Below, piece after piece: positions 11,601 through 25,049 of a stretch of 64,000 nt of DNA (positions are counted from its first letter, which is position 1; the number at the start of each line of letters is the position of its first letter). The stretch is from Xylaria sp. FL1777 (taxonomy: Eukaryota > Ascomycota > Sordariomycetes > Xylariales > Xylariaceae), in contig MU400522.1 in NCBI GenBank assembly GCA_022578965.1, forward strand, positions 1 through 64,000, read 5' to 3'. Under the pieces are notes generated by a model. That model was not told where the DNA came from and made no database searches. It was given only the letters and a program-made list of their open reading frames with translations. A program made the translations under genes and the position numbers.

Positions 11601-14600
11601 TTTTTTCTGTTGTAAGTTTTTTTAAAACTTGCTTAAAAATAAAATACTTAGCAATTTGCCTGCTTTTTTTGCTTTAATTTTTTTTTAAATATAGCAAAAG
11701 TTCTATTCTTTAATATACTAAGCTTTTAACTAATTAATCGCCTAATTTTTTATATGCAATAATAATAGCTATTATATATAGTTAAAAATTAATAAAATCT
11801 TTTATATTTCTTTTTTAATAATTATTTAATTTATTTAATAGCTTAAAAAGTTTTTTAAAAAGCTTATTAGTAGTTATATGTTTTTTTTTTAATACATAAT
11901 AAAATATAAAATTAAAAATCTTTATATATGCTATTTATTTTGTTAATTAAGCATTTAGTAATACTAAAAATCTATTATTTAGCTATACTATAAAAACTTT
12001 TGCATTAGTTTTTAAATAAAACGTAATTTTATAAAAATAGTTTTATAACTTTTAAAAAGCTTTAATAATAGTAAGCTTTTTTAGCTTTATAGCATTATAT
12101 TTTTTTTAAGGCTTTTTTATGTTTTAAACTTATATTTTGCTAGTTTAATAGCTTTATTAACTTTTTAATATAAAATAATGCTTTAGCTAGTTTTAAAAAC
12201 ATTTACTTTTAGCTAAATAAGTTCTTTTATATAATTAAAAGTAATAAAAATAAAAGCTATTATAATAGCTTTTTAAAGCTTTTTTATAGCTTTTTTTTGC
12301 AGTTTTTTAAAGCAAAACGGCTTATTTTTTCGTAATAAAACCGTTAATAGTTTTGCAATTATAATATACTTTTATATTTATATTTAGTAGTATACTGTTA
12401 TTTTTAAAAAAAACTATATTTTTGTAATGTTTTTACAAGTTTTTTACTTAAGAATTTTTATTATTTTTGCTTTTATTAAGCTTTTACTATTAGTGCTATA
12501 TATATAGCTAACTATTTTAGTTGTTTGTTTTGCTTATTTGCTTTTAAGTATACTAGCTATAATTTTAGCTAGCTTAAAATTAAGCAATATAACATTAAAA
12601 TTTTTAAAATGTTTTAATATAAACTACTTAATTTTTAAAGCAACTTTATAATTATTATACCTAATAATAAGTTTTTTAACTATTATATTATTAAAAAAAA
12701 GTTTATACTTTATTAATAATATATTATATAAAACCTTTAATAGCACTTTTAAAAATTAAGCTATTAAATTTATTGCTTTTTGTAAAAAAGTAGTTATTTA
12801 AAAAAAGCTTATTAATATAAAAAAAACAGTTATTGCTTAGCTAAAAATAAAAAGTAGTATTTAATTATATTTTAAAAATAAATTAACTATAAAAATTATT
12901 TTATATATTGCAAACTTTTTAAAAAACTTATTATAGCTTTAAAAAAAATTAATATTATATATAATAACTACGTTTATTTTTATAGCTAAATTAATTAATT
13001 AAACTTTTTTACTTTTTTTTTGTACTAAAAATTAAATATTATAATATAAACTATAAGCTTTTTTAAAAATGCTATGCTTAAGTTAAGTTTTTAATATTTT
13101 TATAGTAATGTTTTTTAAAAGTTTAAAGATTAAAATGCTGCAAACTTGCTATGCTTTATAAAAAACTGTTTTAATTTTATAAAAAGGAAAAATCTTATTA
13201 TATATTTTTTTTATTTTAGAAACGTTTTAAAAAAGTGCTATTTTTTTGTAATATTATATTTCGGTTAATAATGCTGCTTTTTGCTAAATAAAATCAATTA
13301 TACAAAGCTTTTTTAAAAAAACAGCTAGTTATTTAGTAGTTAATTAAGTACTTTTAGAAATAATGCTAAAACGTAAATATATGTTTTAATAAATGCTATT
13401 TTATTAAAATAGCACAGGATTTTTTAAGTAATAGCTTATTTTTTTTAAAGCTTGCTTTTTTTACTTATAAAATCTAAATAAAACAGTACTATTAAATAGC
13501 ATGTTATTTTTAAAATAGATTTTTTTATTTTTTGTTTTATATATTATATTTAAAATTATTGTTTTATTTCTTATTAATTTATTAGTTTTTAAAGCTTAAA
13601 AAATTAATAATGCTTAAATTAAAGTTATAATTAAGTTATATTTGCTTTTTAATTTATATGTAAAATTTTTAGTTTTTATAATTGTTAATCTTTTAGCATT
13701 TTTTTACTTTAGCGTTTTTTTTATTGCAACTAAAAGTATTTTAAGTAATTAATTATTATTAAAAACAGCATAAACCTTTTTATTGTTTTATATTTTTAGA
13801 TTTTTAAAAAGTTCGATATTTTATATAAAAGAAATTAAAAAAGCTACTAATGTTATATTATTATATAAGTTTTAATTCTTTTAAAAGTTTGCACTTATAC
13901 ATTTTTTTAAATTATGTTTTTTTAATTTTTTTTTTGCTTTTTTTTATTAATTATTAGATTTTCTATTTAAGGTTTAGTATTTTTGTGCTTTTTATAGCTT
14001 ATTTGCTAAACTAATAGTTTAACAAATATACATTAGTTTTTTAATTACTAATGTTTTTAAGCCTTTAAATTTAGTTTTTTAATATAGTTTATTATTAGTA
14101 TAATAATTTAGCTTGTTTTAAATATTATACTAGCTATTATATAAAAGCTTTAAAAATATAAACTTATTTAAAACTTTATAATAAAGTTTATTTTTAGCAA
14201 TAAAAAATAAGTAGCTTGTTTTTTACTAACTATATATAGCAAAAAAAGCAGCAACTTTTTACTTATTTAAATAGTAGTTTTTAAGTATTTTATATATTTA
14301 ATTAAATTGCTAGTTTAGTTAAATTTTTTTTAAGTTATATTTATATTTTTAGTAATAAAGCTATTTTTATTAATAAATAAGTTTATAATAATACTAAACT
14401 ATGCTTTAAAATTAATAATCCTAGTAATATTTCTTTTATAAATTTTGTTTTTTATTTTTATAGTAAGCTTTAAACAAAGCTATATATATTTTTTTAGCTT
14501 TATAACACTTAAAAATATAGCTAAAATACTCCATAATTTTAGTAGCAAAGCTAACATAAAGCATAAATCTAAAAAGCTTAAGTATTTTTAGTTAAAATAA

Positions 14601-16042
14601 TTTATTAAGCTTAAGTTTTTTTTATTATAAAATCTATACTTTAATGTTTTTTTAGATAAATTTAAGCTACTACTGCTAGTATAATTATTATATTTTTTAT
14701 AAATTTTTATTTTAAAAAAGTTAAAAGTTTAATTAGCGCTTTTTAGAACTATTAATGCTAGCTATATTAGCTTTTTAAGCTTTTTTTTTCTTTTTAGCAC
14801 TATTAACGTAAAATTAGCATAAAGCCAAAGTTTAATTAAAAATACTATTTTTTTTAAAAGCAACATAAGTATAACAATTAATAACTTTTATTTTTTTAGG
14901 TTATTTTTAAATAACAAATATATAATATTATATTAATTTAAAATCTTAAAAAGTATTTTATTAAACTTTAGCTTGTTTTTTAACGTTTAAAAATCTAAAG
15001 CAATATAAGCAAAAAACAACATTACTTAATTATTCTATTAATTTTAATTGCAAAAAACCTTTATTATTTTATAGCGTTATTTATTTAAAAAAGCAGCTAT
15101 AAAGCTAAATTAAAGCATATAAGTATATATAATAAAACTGTTATATTTTATTTTTTTATTTATTTATACTACTAAATAGTTTAATAAAAAGCTAGTTTTA
15201 TAAGTACTACTTAGTAATTTATGCTTATTAAACTAATTAGTTAATTGTAATATTAGCTAAAAACTTTTTTATGCTTTTTTAACTACTAGCTATTAAAATT
15301 TTGTGTTATTTTTTAAAAAGTTCACGCTTTTATAAAAAAAAGCATTTTTTATGTTTATTTAAATTAAAATTTTTTGCAATAAAGTTTTTAGTTAAGCTTT
15401 ATATTTTAACTTATTACTTTTTTTCTTTAAAATAAATTATAACATGTTTAATTTAATTTACTAACTTAAACTTTTGCTAAGGTTATTTAAAAGTAGTAAT
15501 ATTATTTTTAGCATTAGTTTAAGCATTTCTGCTGCTTTAAAATATAACTTAGCTTTTATTTAAGCAATTATTTAAATAAAAACATTAAAATATTTTAGAA
15601 CTTTTAATATAAAGTTTTTAAAAATAACATTTGTTTTTTTATTTAAAAAGTTTTTAAACTTTTTAGCTTATATTTTTTTAAATTTTAAGCTTTTTTTTAT
15701 AAGTTCTACTTTTTAAATTTCTTAAAGCTTTTAACAATTAAAACTTTTTAGTTCTAGTAAGGTATTTTGCTTATAAAAATTGTTGTTTATTTATATATTT
15801 TTAGTATTAAGCTAAATAAAAAACTTATTGTTATTTAAATAAATTTCTTTGATTATTTAACTTATAAAAAGCTTTTTTTTTTGTTTTTTAGGTTTTTTTT
15901 TATTTTTTGTTTAATAAAAGGCAGCTTTTTTAGTTAAAAGCTTATAACAATTAGCTTAAAACATATTTACGCTAATTTTTTTGCTTAATATATAGTTTTA
16001 TAAAACTTTAGTGCTATTTATATTATAAAAGGTGCTTTATAT
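8634..16042 (-). mobile_element. Outer giant gypsy copy, middle fragment (RIP-decayed)
   Basis: This is the inverted counterpart of 19420 to about 26830: matched positions add up to about 35465 along the whole length (for example 9000 with 26465, 12370 with 23095, 14830 with 20635). It continues the fragment 1-884 across gypsy-1. It ends at 16042, where the inner giant element starts; the outer copy resumes at 31071. By correspondence, the pol remnant of the outer copy lies at about 10430-13000 on the minus strand. Nothing in it can be translated intact. Confidence 0.9.
10430..13000 (-). pseudogene. Outer giant gypsy copy, pol remnant
   Basis: This is placed by its inverted match to the better-read pol remnant of the inner copy (22400-25040). 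It should carry the reverse-transcriptase catalytic box near 12700, RNase H at about 11900-12480 and the end of integrase at about 10430-10620, all on the minus strand. I read the identity from matching nucleotide blocks and did not translate this copy throughout. It is as decayed as its partner. Confidence 0.75.
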
Positions 16043-16347
16043 TAAAGTAAAATAAAGTGGCTAAATGAGCTAACTAGCTAATTAAAGTAAGTTTAAGCTA
16101 AGTTATATAATAAAAATAAAAATATAAGTATTGCGCTAAATTTCGAAGTATAAACTTAATAATAACGCATAATAAAATGGAAATTAGCTATAATTGCTTT
16201 ATTTTATATTATTAAATAGCCTTTTAATTAATTGTTTAATTTTTTAATTTATATATGGCTTAATTGCTTAAATGCATAAGTTATAACTTATTTTCTTGCA
16301 ATTAAAGTGGTATAGTAAATTTTGCGCAATTATACTGCTTTATTTTA
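16043..16347 (+). repeat. Giant gypsy 5' LTR (copy A)
   Basis: 305 bp, a direct repeat of 30766-31070 and inverted to 34096-34399. Compared with the least mutated part of copy C, the LTR originally began TGAAGTAGAG; here RIP has changed this to TAAAGTAAAA. Confidence 0.92.
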
Positions 16348-19300
16348 TTAGTGTTTTTAATAAAATTAATCTTTTATTTATTATAAATAATACTACAAGA
16401 TTAACAAACAAATAATTTATTATTGCTAACTTATATGTTTAATTTATTTATTTATTAATTGCTATAATTTTTATAAGCAGAACATAATATATTATACTTA
16501 GTTGCTTTAGCTAATAATAAACAAAGCTTGCTTAATATAAGCAGTTTAGTTATAATTAGCAATAAACGTTTAAGCTAGCAACTTTTAATTATTAAGGCTT
16601 AAAACAAACGTATAAAAATATTAAACTGTTTTTTTTAGTTTAGTTTGCAAAGCGCTTTTATTTTTTTTAGTAAAATAATAATTAAGTATTAAAATGCTAG
16701 CATAATTTTTAAAATAGCGCAGCTAGAAAACTATTCGTTAAAAACCCTTAAAGAGCTAAAAAGAAAAGATTTTTGCTAAAAAGCTAGTGCTTTATAAAAA
16801 AAAAAATATAATTGCTTTTATATAAGCAAAAAAAAACAAAAAACAAGCTTAAAAAAAAATAAAAGTTACTAAAACTTTTAAAAGCTATAATACAAATAAA
16901 TTTAATGCTTATTTATACTAAATAAGTTTAAGTTTACGCGTTAATATATAAAGCTATTAACAATTAAAAATATATTTTGTTTTTTAAGCTAATATAGTTT
17001 TTTATTAAAAAATAAAAAGCAAAGTTTTTTAAGTGTAAGCTAGCTATTGTTTAAAAACTTTACGCAAAATATAGCTATTACTTTTTTATAGTATTTATTA
17101 TTAAATAAAAAAGCCTTAAAAAAAAGAAAAAAGCATGCTATTTTTATAAATAAAAAGCTATAAAAAAATAAAGCTTGCTTAATAAAACTTGCGTAAAGCA
17201 AGGCAAGCTAAACTAAAAAACAAAAAAACTAAACGCTATAAAGCATACAAAAAAATAAAAGCGCACAAAAAACAAAAACATAAAAGCATTTAAAAAAAAA
17301 CTTAAAAAGCTATAAAAAACAAGCTAGCAGTTTTTATAAACGCAAACAAAAAAAATCATTAGGTTTTTTAAAAAAAAAGTCCAAAAAAATAGCACAAAAA
17401 AACTTAAATATTTAAAATACTTAAAAACCTTTAGCATTTTATACTTCTTTTTTTTTTAAACCTATATTTTTACTTAGCTTACTTTTATTATTTCTTGTAG
17501 CTTACCTTTATTATTTTTTGCAGCTTATTTTTATTATTTTTTATAGTTTATTTTTATTATTTCTTATAGCTTACTTTTTTTGTTATTTTTATATAAACTT
17601 TATTTTAATTTATTATATAGCTTAAAAGTTTAAAAACTATAGCTTAGTTAAGTAATTTAGCTATAAAAAATTGTTAGATTTTTTTATTTTAATATATAAA
17701 AAACATTAAAACTACTTATAAACAAAAAAAATAAAAATAACTAGCTTATTATTTTTAAAAAGTATTAAAGCAACTTTATTTAGCTTAAGCTATTTTAATA
17801 ATAAATATAATACTAAAATTAAGCTATTATTTATGCTTTTTAACTTAAAGTTAAACTAGCATTTGTTGTTTAATAAATTAAAAGTAAACAAATAGCTAAA
17901 TAATTTAAATGTTTTTTTTTGCGCAAAACGTTTTAAAAACATTAATAAAATTAAACAGGTTTTTATTTATTGCAATACTTTTTAAACAAAAAAAATAATA
18001 AAAATAATACTAAAAAATTGTTTATTATAAACTAAAGCTTATAAACTGCTTAAGCAAAAGTTTAAGCTTTAAAACTTTAAGCAAAATAGGTTTGCTATTG
18101 CTATATTATAAGATTTTAAAGCTTGCTTAAAAGCTATATACTTTACTAATTTTAAAACTTATTTTTTTTAGTATTAAATATATGCTAAAAATATTAAAGC
18201 TTAAAAAAATTATTACTTTAATTTTTAATTTACTTAAAGTTTGCTTAAAAAGCTAAATTAAAATATTATTAATAAAATAATAAAGTTTTTTAAAAAGTTA
18301 TATAATAACTTAAATAAAATGTTTTATAAGAACTTTTATAAAATATTAAACAATTAAATTAATAAAAAGTTTAAGCTAAATTTTTATTTTAAAAAAACAA
18401 AAAAAGCACGCAAAACATAAAAAAAAGTTAATTATTTATATAATTATAATTTTAATAAGCTTTTATATACTATTATTAATGCTATTAAGCTAACTATTAA
18501 TATAATTATATTAGCTGCTAAAACAGTTATTATTAAAGAATAGCAAATAAAATTAGCTTAATACTTTGTTTATAACTAAAATATAAATAATATTACTAAG
18601 CAAATATAGCAGTTAAAATTAAAATAAAAAAATGTAGCAATTATAAAAAAAAAACTAAAAAAAATGCTAAAAAAACTACAAAATTAATATGTTTAGCTAG
18701 TTAATTAAAAACTATAAATACTACAGTATTATAAAGTTAATATAAACTTATTAAAAGAGCAAATATTTAGCATTAATGTTATAATTTTTAAATATTTATA
18801 AAAAAGTAAATATAACTTTAAAAAATAAAAACAAAGCAAATAATCGTTTAATTTTTTATAACAAATAAAATTAAACAATCTTTATTTAGCAAAAAGAATT
18901 ATTTGTTAAAAATATAACATAAATAATTATTATGTTTATAAGTATAGTTTTACTTACAAATTAAAAAAAGAAAATATTATATATTAAAACTTTAAATAGT
19001 GCTTAAAAAAGCTAGAATTTTTTGCAAGCTTTAAATATATAAAAGTTCTTTTTAAAGTTATAAAGATTAGCAAAAATAAAAAAGAAATTCTTAATGCTAT
19101 AATAAAATAAATATATAACTTTGTTTTAAGCAATAATAAACTGCTTAAGTAAAAAGCTTATTATTAACTGCAAAAAAAAAACTTTATTTTAAATAATAAA
19201 AATTTAAATGCTAAAATAAAAAGCAAACAAAAGGGTTAAAAAAAAAAGAGATTTTATTAGCTAAATAATAAGCAACTAAACTAATTTTTAAATAAAAAAA

Positions 19301-22300
19301 CTAATAATTAAATTAGTACGCTTTATAAAATAAAACTAATAAAAGCTTATAATGTTAAAAAAAACAACTTAATAAATAATAAGCTAAATAATAGCTTTAT
19401 TATAACTAATTAAAACTTTATATAGAGTACTTCCTATAATATAAATAGCACTAAGGTTTTATAAAGCTATATATTAAGCAGAAAAATTAGCGTAAATATA
19501 TTTTAAGTTAATTGTTATAAGCTTTTAACTAAAAAAGCTACTTTTTATTAAACAAAAGGTAAAAAAAGACCTAAAAAACAAAAAAAAAAACTTTTTATAA
19601 GTTAAACAATCAAAAAGATTTATTTAAATAATAATAAGTTTTTTACTTAGTTTAATATTAAAAATATACAAATAAACAATAATTTTTATAAGCAAAGTAT
19701 TTTATTAGAACTAAAAAGTTTTAATTATTAAAAGCTTTAAAAAATTTAAAAAGCAGAACTTATAAAAAAAAGCTTAAAATTTAAAAAAATATAAGCTAAA
19801 AAATTTAAAAACTTCTTAAATAAAAAAACAAATATTATTTTTAAAAACTTTATACTAGGAGTTTTAAAGTACTTTAATATTTTTATTTAAACAATTGCTT
19901 AAACAAAAGCTAAGTTATATTTTAAAGCAGCAAAAGTGCTTAAACTAATGCTAAAAATAATATTATTACTTTTAAATAACTTTAGCAAAAATTTAAGTTA
20001 GCAAATTAAATTAAACATGCTATAATTTATTTTAAAGAAAAAAAGCAATAAGTTAAAATATAAAGCTTAACTAAAAACTTTATTGCAAGAAATTTTAACT
20101 TAAATAAACATAAAGGATGCTTTTTTTTATAAAAGCGTAAACTTTTCGAAAAATAACATAAGATCTTAATAGCTAATAGTTAAAAAAGCATAAAAAAGTT
20201 CTTAGCTAGTATTATAATTAGCTAGTTAGCTTAATAAGCATAAATTACTAAGTAGCATTTATAAAACTAGCTTTTTATTAAACTATTTAATAGCATAAAT
20301 AAAAAATAAAATAAAATATAATAGTTTTATTATATATACTTATATGCTTTAACTTAGCTTTATAGCTGCTTTTTTAAATAAGTAACGCTATAAAATAATA
20401 AAAATTTTTTATAATTAAAACTAATAAAATAATTAAGTAATATTGTTTTTTGCTTATATTGCTTTAAATTTTTAAACGTTAAAAAACAAGCTAAAGTTTA
20501 ATAAAATGCTTTTTAAGATTTTAAACTAATATAATATTATATATTTATTATTTAGAAATAATTTAAAAAAGCAAAGGTTACTAATTATTATATTTATGCT
20601 GCCTTTAAAAAAAGTAGTATTTTTAACTAAACTTTGGCTTTATGCTAATTTTACGCTAGTAGTGCTAAAAAAAAAAAAAAGCTTAAAAAGCTAATATAGC
20701 TAGCATTAATAGTTTTAAAAAGCGCTAATTAAACTTTTAACTCTTTTAAAATAAAGATTTATAAAAAGTATAATAATTATACTAGTAGCAGTAGTTTAAA
20801 CTTATCTAAAAAAACATTAAAGTATAAATTTTATAATAAAAAAAACTTAAGCTTAATAAATTATTTTAACTAAAAATATTTAAGCTTTTTAAATTTATGT
20901 TTTATGTTAGTTTTATTGTTAAAATTACAAAATATTTTAGCTATATTTTTAAGCGTTATAAAGCTAAAAAAATATATATAGCTTTACTTAAAGCTTACTA
21001 TAAAAATAAAAAACAAAATCTATAAAAGAAATATTACTAGAATTATTAATTTTAAAGCGCAGTTTAATATTATTATAGACTTATTTATTAATAAAAATAG
21101 CTTTACTACTAAAAATACAAATATAACCTAAAAAAAATTTAATTAAACTAGTAATTTAGTTAAATATATAAAATGCTTAAAAATTACTATTTAAATAAGT
21201 AAAAAGTTGCTACTTTTTTTGCTATATATAATTAGCAAAAAACAAGCTACTTACTTTTTATTGCTAAAAATAAACTTTATTATAAAGTTTTAAATAAGTT
21301 TATATTTTTAGGGCTTTTATATAATAGCTAATATAATACTTAAAACAAGCTAAATTATTGTATTAATAATAAACTATATTAAAAAACTAAGTTTAAAAGC
21401 TTAAAAACGTTAGTAATTAAAAAATTAATATATATTTGCTAAACTATTAGCTTAGTAAATAAGCTATAAAAAGCATAAAAATACTGGACCTTAAATAAAA
21501 AATCTAACGATTAGCAAAAAAAAGCAAAAAAAAAATTAAAAAAACATAGTTTAAAAAAATATATAAGTGCAAACTTTTAGAAAAATTAAAACTTATATAA
21601 TAATATAACATTAGTAGCTTTTTTAATTTTTTTTATATAAAATATTGAACTTTTTAAAAATTTAGAAATATAAAACAATAAAAAAGTTTATGCTGTTTTT
21701 AATAATAATTAACTACTTAAAATACTTTTAATTGCAATAAAAAAAACGCTAAAGCAAAAAAATGCTAAAAGATTAACAAACATAAAAACTAAAAATCTTA
21801 TATATAAATTAAAAAGTAAATATAACTTAATTATAACTTTAACTTAAGCATTATTAACTTTTTAAGCTTTAAAAACTAACAAATTAATAAAAAGTAAAAC
21901 AATAATTTTAAATATAATATATAAAACAAAGAATAAAAAAATCTATCTTAAAAATAATATGCTATTTAATAGTACTGTTTTACTTAGATTTTATAAGTAA
22001 AAAAAGCAAGCTTTAAAAAAAATAAACTATTATTTAAAAGATCTTGCGTTATTTTAACAAGATAGCATTTATTAAAATATATATTTATGTTTTAGCATTA
22101 CTTTTAAAAGCACTTAACTAACTACTAAACAACTAGCTGTTTTTTTAGAAAAGCTTTATATAATTAACTTTATTTAGCAAAAGGCAGTATTGCTAACTAA
22201 AATATAGTATTATAAAAAAATAGCACTTTTTTAAGACTTTTTTAAAATAGAAAAAATATATAATAAAATCTTTTCTTTTTATAAAATTAAAACAGTTTTT

Positions 22301-22390
22301 TATAAAGTATAGCAAGTTTGCAGCATTTTAATTTTTAAACTTTTAAAAAACATTATTATAAAGGTTTTAAAAACTTAACTTAAGCATAGC
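16348..22390 (+). other. Giant gypsy leader and presumed gag/protease remnant
   Basis: About 6 kb between the 5' LTR and the reverse-transcriptase remnant. The plus strand is A-rich and gives Lys/Gln/Asn-rich decayed translations, including a strongly basic stretch around 17100-17400, fitting a long gag-like region. I recognise no zinc knuckle or protease motif. It contains a 23 bp tandem repeat (17476-17590) and the natural insertion site of the family (19420-19423). Confidence 0.5.
17476..17590 (+). repeat. 23 bp tandem repeat, five units
   Basis: Five successive units of 23 bp, each starting AGCTTA or AGTTTA and continuing with TTTTATTATTT. The same array in the outer copy (about 32905-32985, inverted) has about three units. 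Since 23 is not a multiple of three, the array probably lies outside the reading frame. Confidence 0.8.
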
Positions 22391-22399
22391 GTTCTTAAA

Positions 22400-25040
22400 A
22401 AAGCTTATAGTTTATATTGTAACGCTTAGTTTTTAGTACAAAAAAAAAGTAAAAAAATTTAATTAATTAATTTAGCTATAAAAATAAACACGGTTATTAT
22501 ATGCAATACTAATTTTTTTTAAAGCTATAATAAGTTTTCTAAAAAGTTTATAATATATAAAGTAATTTTTATAGTTAATTTATTTTTAGAATATAATTAA
22601 ATACTATTTTTTATTTTTAGCTAAGCAATAATTGCTTTTTTTATATTAATAAGCTTTTTTTAAATAACTACTTTTTTATAAAAAGCAACAAATTTAGTAG
22701 CTTAATTTTTAAAGGTATTATTAAAGGTTTTATATAATATATTACTAATAAAATGCAAACCTTTCTTTAATAATATAGTAGTTAAAAAATTTATTACTAG
22801 GTATAATAATTATAAAGTTATTTTAAAAATTAAGCAGTTTATATTAAAGCATTTTAAGAATTTTAATGTTATGCTACTTAATTTTAAGCTAACTAAAATT
22901 ATAGCTAGCATATTTAAAAGCAAATAAGTAAAACAAACAACTAAAATAATTAGTTATATATATAGCACTAATAGCAAAAGCTTAATAAAAGCAAAAGTAG
23001 TAAAAATTTTTAAATAAAAAACTTGCAAAAACATTACAAAAGTATAGTTTTTTTTAGAAATAATAATATACTACTAGATATAAATATAAAAGTATGCTAT
23101 AATTGTAAAACTATTAACAGTTTTATTATAGAAAAATAAGCTGTTTTGCTTTAAAAAACTATAAAAAAAAGCTATAAAAAAGCTTTAAAAAGCTATTATA
23201 ATAGCTTTTATTTTTATTACTTTTGATTATACAAAAGAACTTATTTAGCTAAAAATAAATATTTTTAGAACTAACTAAAGCGCTATTTTATATTAAAAAG
23301 TTAATAAAGCTATTAAACTAGCAAAATATAAATTTAAAACATAAAAAAGCTTTAAAAAAAAATATAATGCTATAAAATTAAAAAAGCTTACTATTATTAA
23401 AACTTTTTAGAAGTTATAAAATTATTTTTATAAGATTACATTTTATTTAGAAATTAATGCAAAAGTTTTTATAATATAGCTAAATAATAGATTTTTAGCA
23501 TTGTTAAATGTTTAATTAACAAAATAAATAGTATATATAAAAACTTTTGATTTTATATTTTATTATATGCTAAAAAAAAAACATATAGCTGCTAATAAGC
23601 TTTTTAAAAAACTTTTTAAGCTATTAAATAAATTAAATAATTATTAAAAAAAAAATATAAAAGATTTTATTAATTTTTAACTATATATAATAGCTATTAT
23701 TATTATATATAAGAAATTAAGCAATTAATTAATTAAAAGCTTAGTACACTAAAAAACAGAACTTTTGTTATACTTAAAAAAAAATTAGAGCAAAAAAAGC
23801 AGGTAAATTGCTAAGTATTTTATTTTTAAGCAAGTTTTACAAAAACTTACAACAAAAAAAAAGCAAAGTTACTTTAAAAAAAAAGCTTTTAAATTTTTTG
23901 TTAATAAGTTTATTTTTTAAAAAAAAGCAAAGTTTAAAAAAATGCTAAAAAAAGTTATTAATAACAAAAAAACTTAAAAAGCTTTTATTAAAAAAAACTA
24001 TAAAAGAATAACTTATAAAAGCTAAATATTTATAACTTAATAAATAATTTAAAAATATTACTAAAAAAGCTTTTATTAAAATATTTATGTTATAATTGCT
24101 AATTACTTTAATTACTAAAAATTTATAAATAGCAAAAAAACTAAAAAACACTATTTTAATTACTTTTTAAATCTTTTAGTTTTTTAAGTTATAAATATGC
24201 AAACTATGCTATTAAGCAATAAATTTAAAGCTATTATAAAAGCAAAATGCAAAATAATAACTTATTTAAAAGCTAAACCTTTAAAACATATAGATTTTCT
24301 AAAAATACTTAAATTTATTAAAAAAAAAATTATATTTTAATATAAAGTTCTTATAAAAATTAAGTATAATAATAGCTTTAAATTTAAAAAAAAAATAAAA
24401 AACGCAGTAAATATTTTAAGCTATAAAATAAACTATAGTTTAGCTTATTATTTTTAAGCTTAAAGCTTTATTAAAAAAAGCTATAAGCTAATAAAAAAAA
24501 GCTTTATATAAATAATAAATAAAACTAAAAAAAATTAGCTAAAATATTTAAACTTAATAATATAAATAAATTATATTTTTATGTGCTACTATAGCTATAG
24601 TTTATATAAACTAATATATAAAAAAATGCTAATTTTATTAATAAAAAATGTAATACTAACATAAAAAATAATTAAGTAATAAAATATTGCTTTTTATAAA
24701 GATTTTATTAAAGCTAAAGTTAAACAGCTAAAACGTTATAACTAAAATATTATAAAAGTTAAAGCAATTATAACTAAAAAAAAAAAATTAGCTATAAAAG
24801 CTAAATTTTGAAAAAACGCTTATAAAATTAAGCAACTATTTAAAAAAGGCTTTTTTGTTTTTTTTTATAATATTATGCTTTTAATAAATAAGTTTAATAA
24901 TAAAAAGCTGCTATATAAATAAATTAGCCTTTATAAAATTAAAAAAGATGTTAATTATAAATAATATTAATTAGCAAAACTAATTAGCAAAAAATTAAAA
25001 AAGTTGTTTTTTTTTGAAAAATTAAGGCAATTTATATAAA
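22400..25040 (+). pseudogene. Giant gypsy pol remnant (RT, RNase H, integrase)
   Basis: Plus-strand translation reads FFNNIVVKKFITRYNNY at about 22763, a reverse-transcriptase catalytic box in which FFDD has become FFNN (22763-22774). Next comes the stretch matching the connection domain and an opus-type RNase H (for example FDYTKELI at about 23223-23250, EINAKVFII at about 23450). About 24870-25030 gives FYNIMLLINKFNNKKLLYK and then the conserved end LKKLFFFEKLRQF, matching the C-terminal domain of fungal gypsy integrases. Stops are TAA/TAG. This family is distinct from gypsy-1 and gypsy-2, whose catalytic box is of the YLDD type. Confidence 0.9.
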
Positions 25041-25049
25041 ATAACTAAA

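Noticed and set aside
23945..24151. 68-codon hydrophobic ORF on the minus strand
   Set aside because: Antisense to the pol remnant of the giant gypsy.
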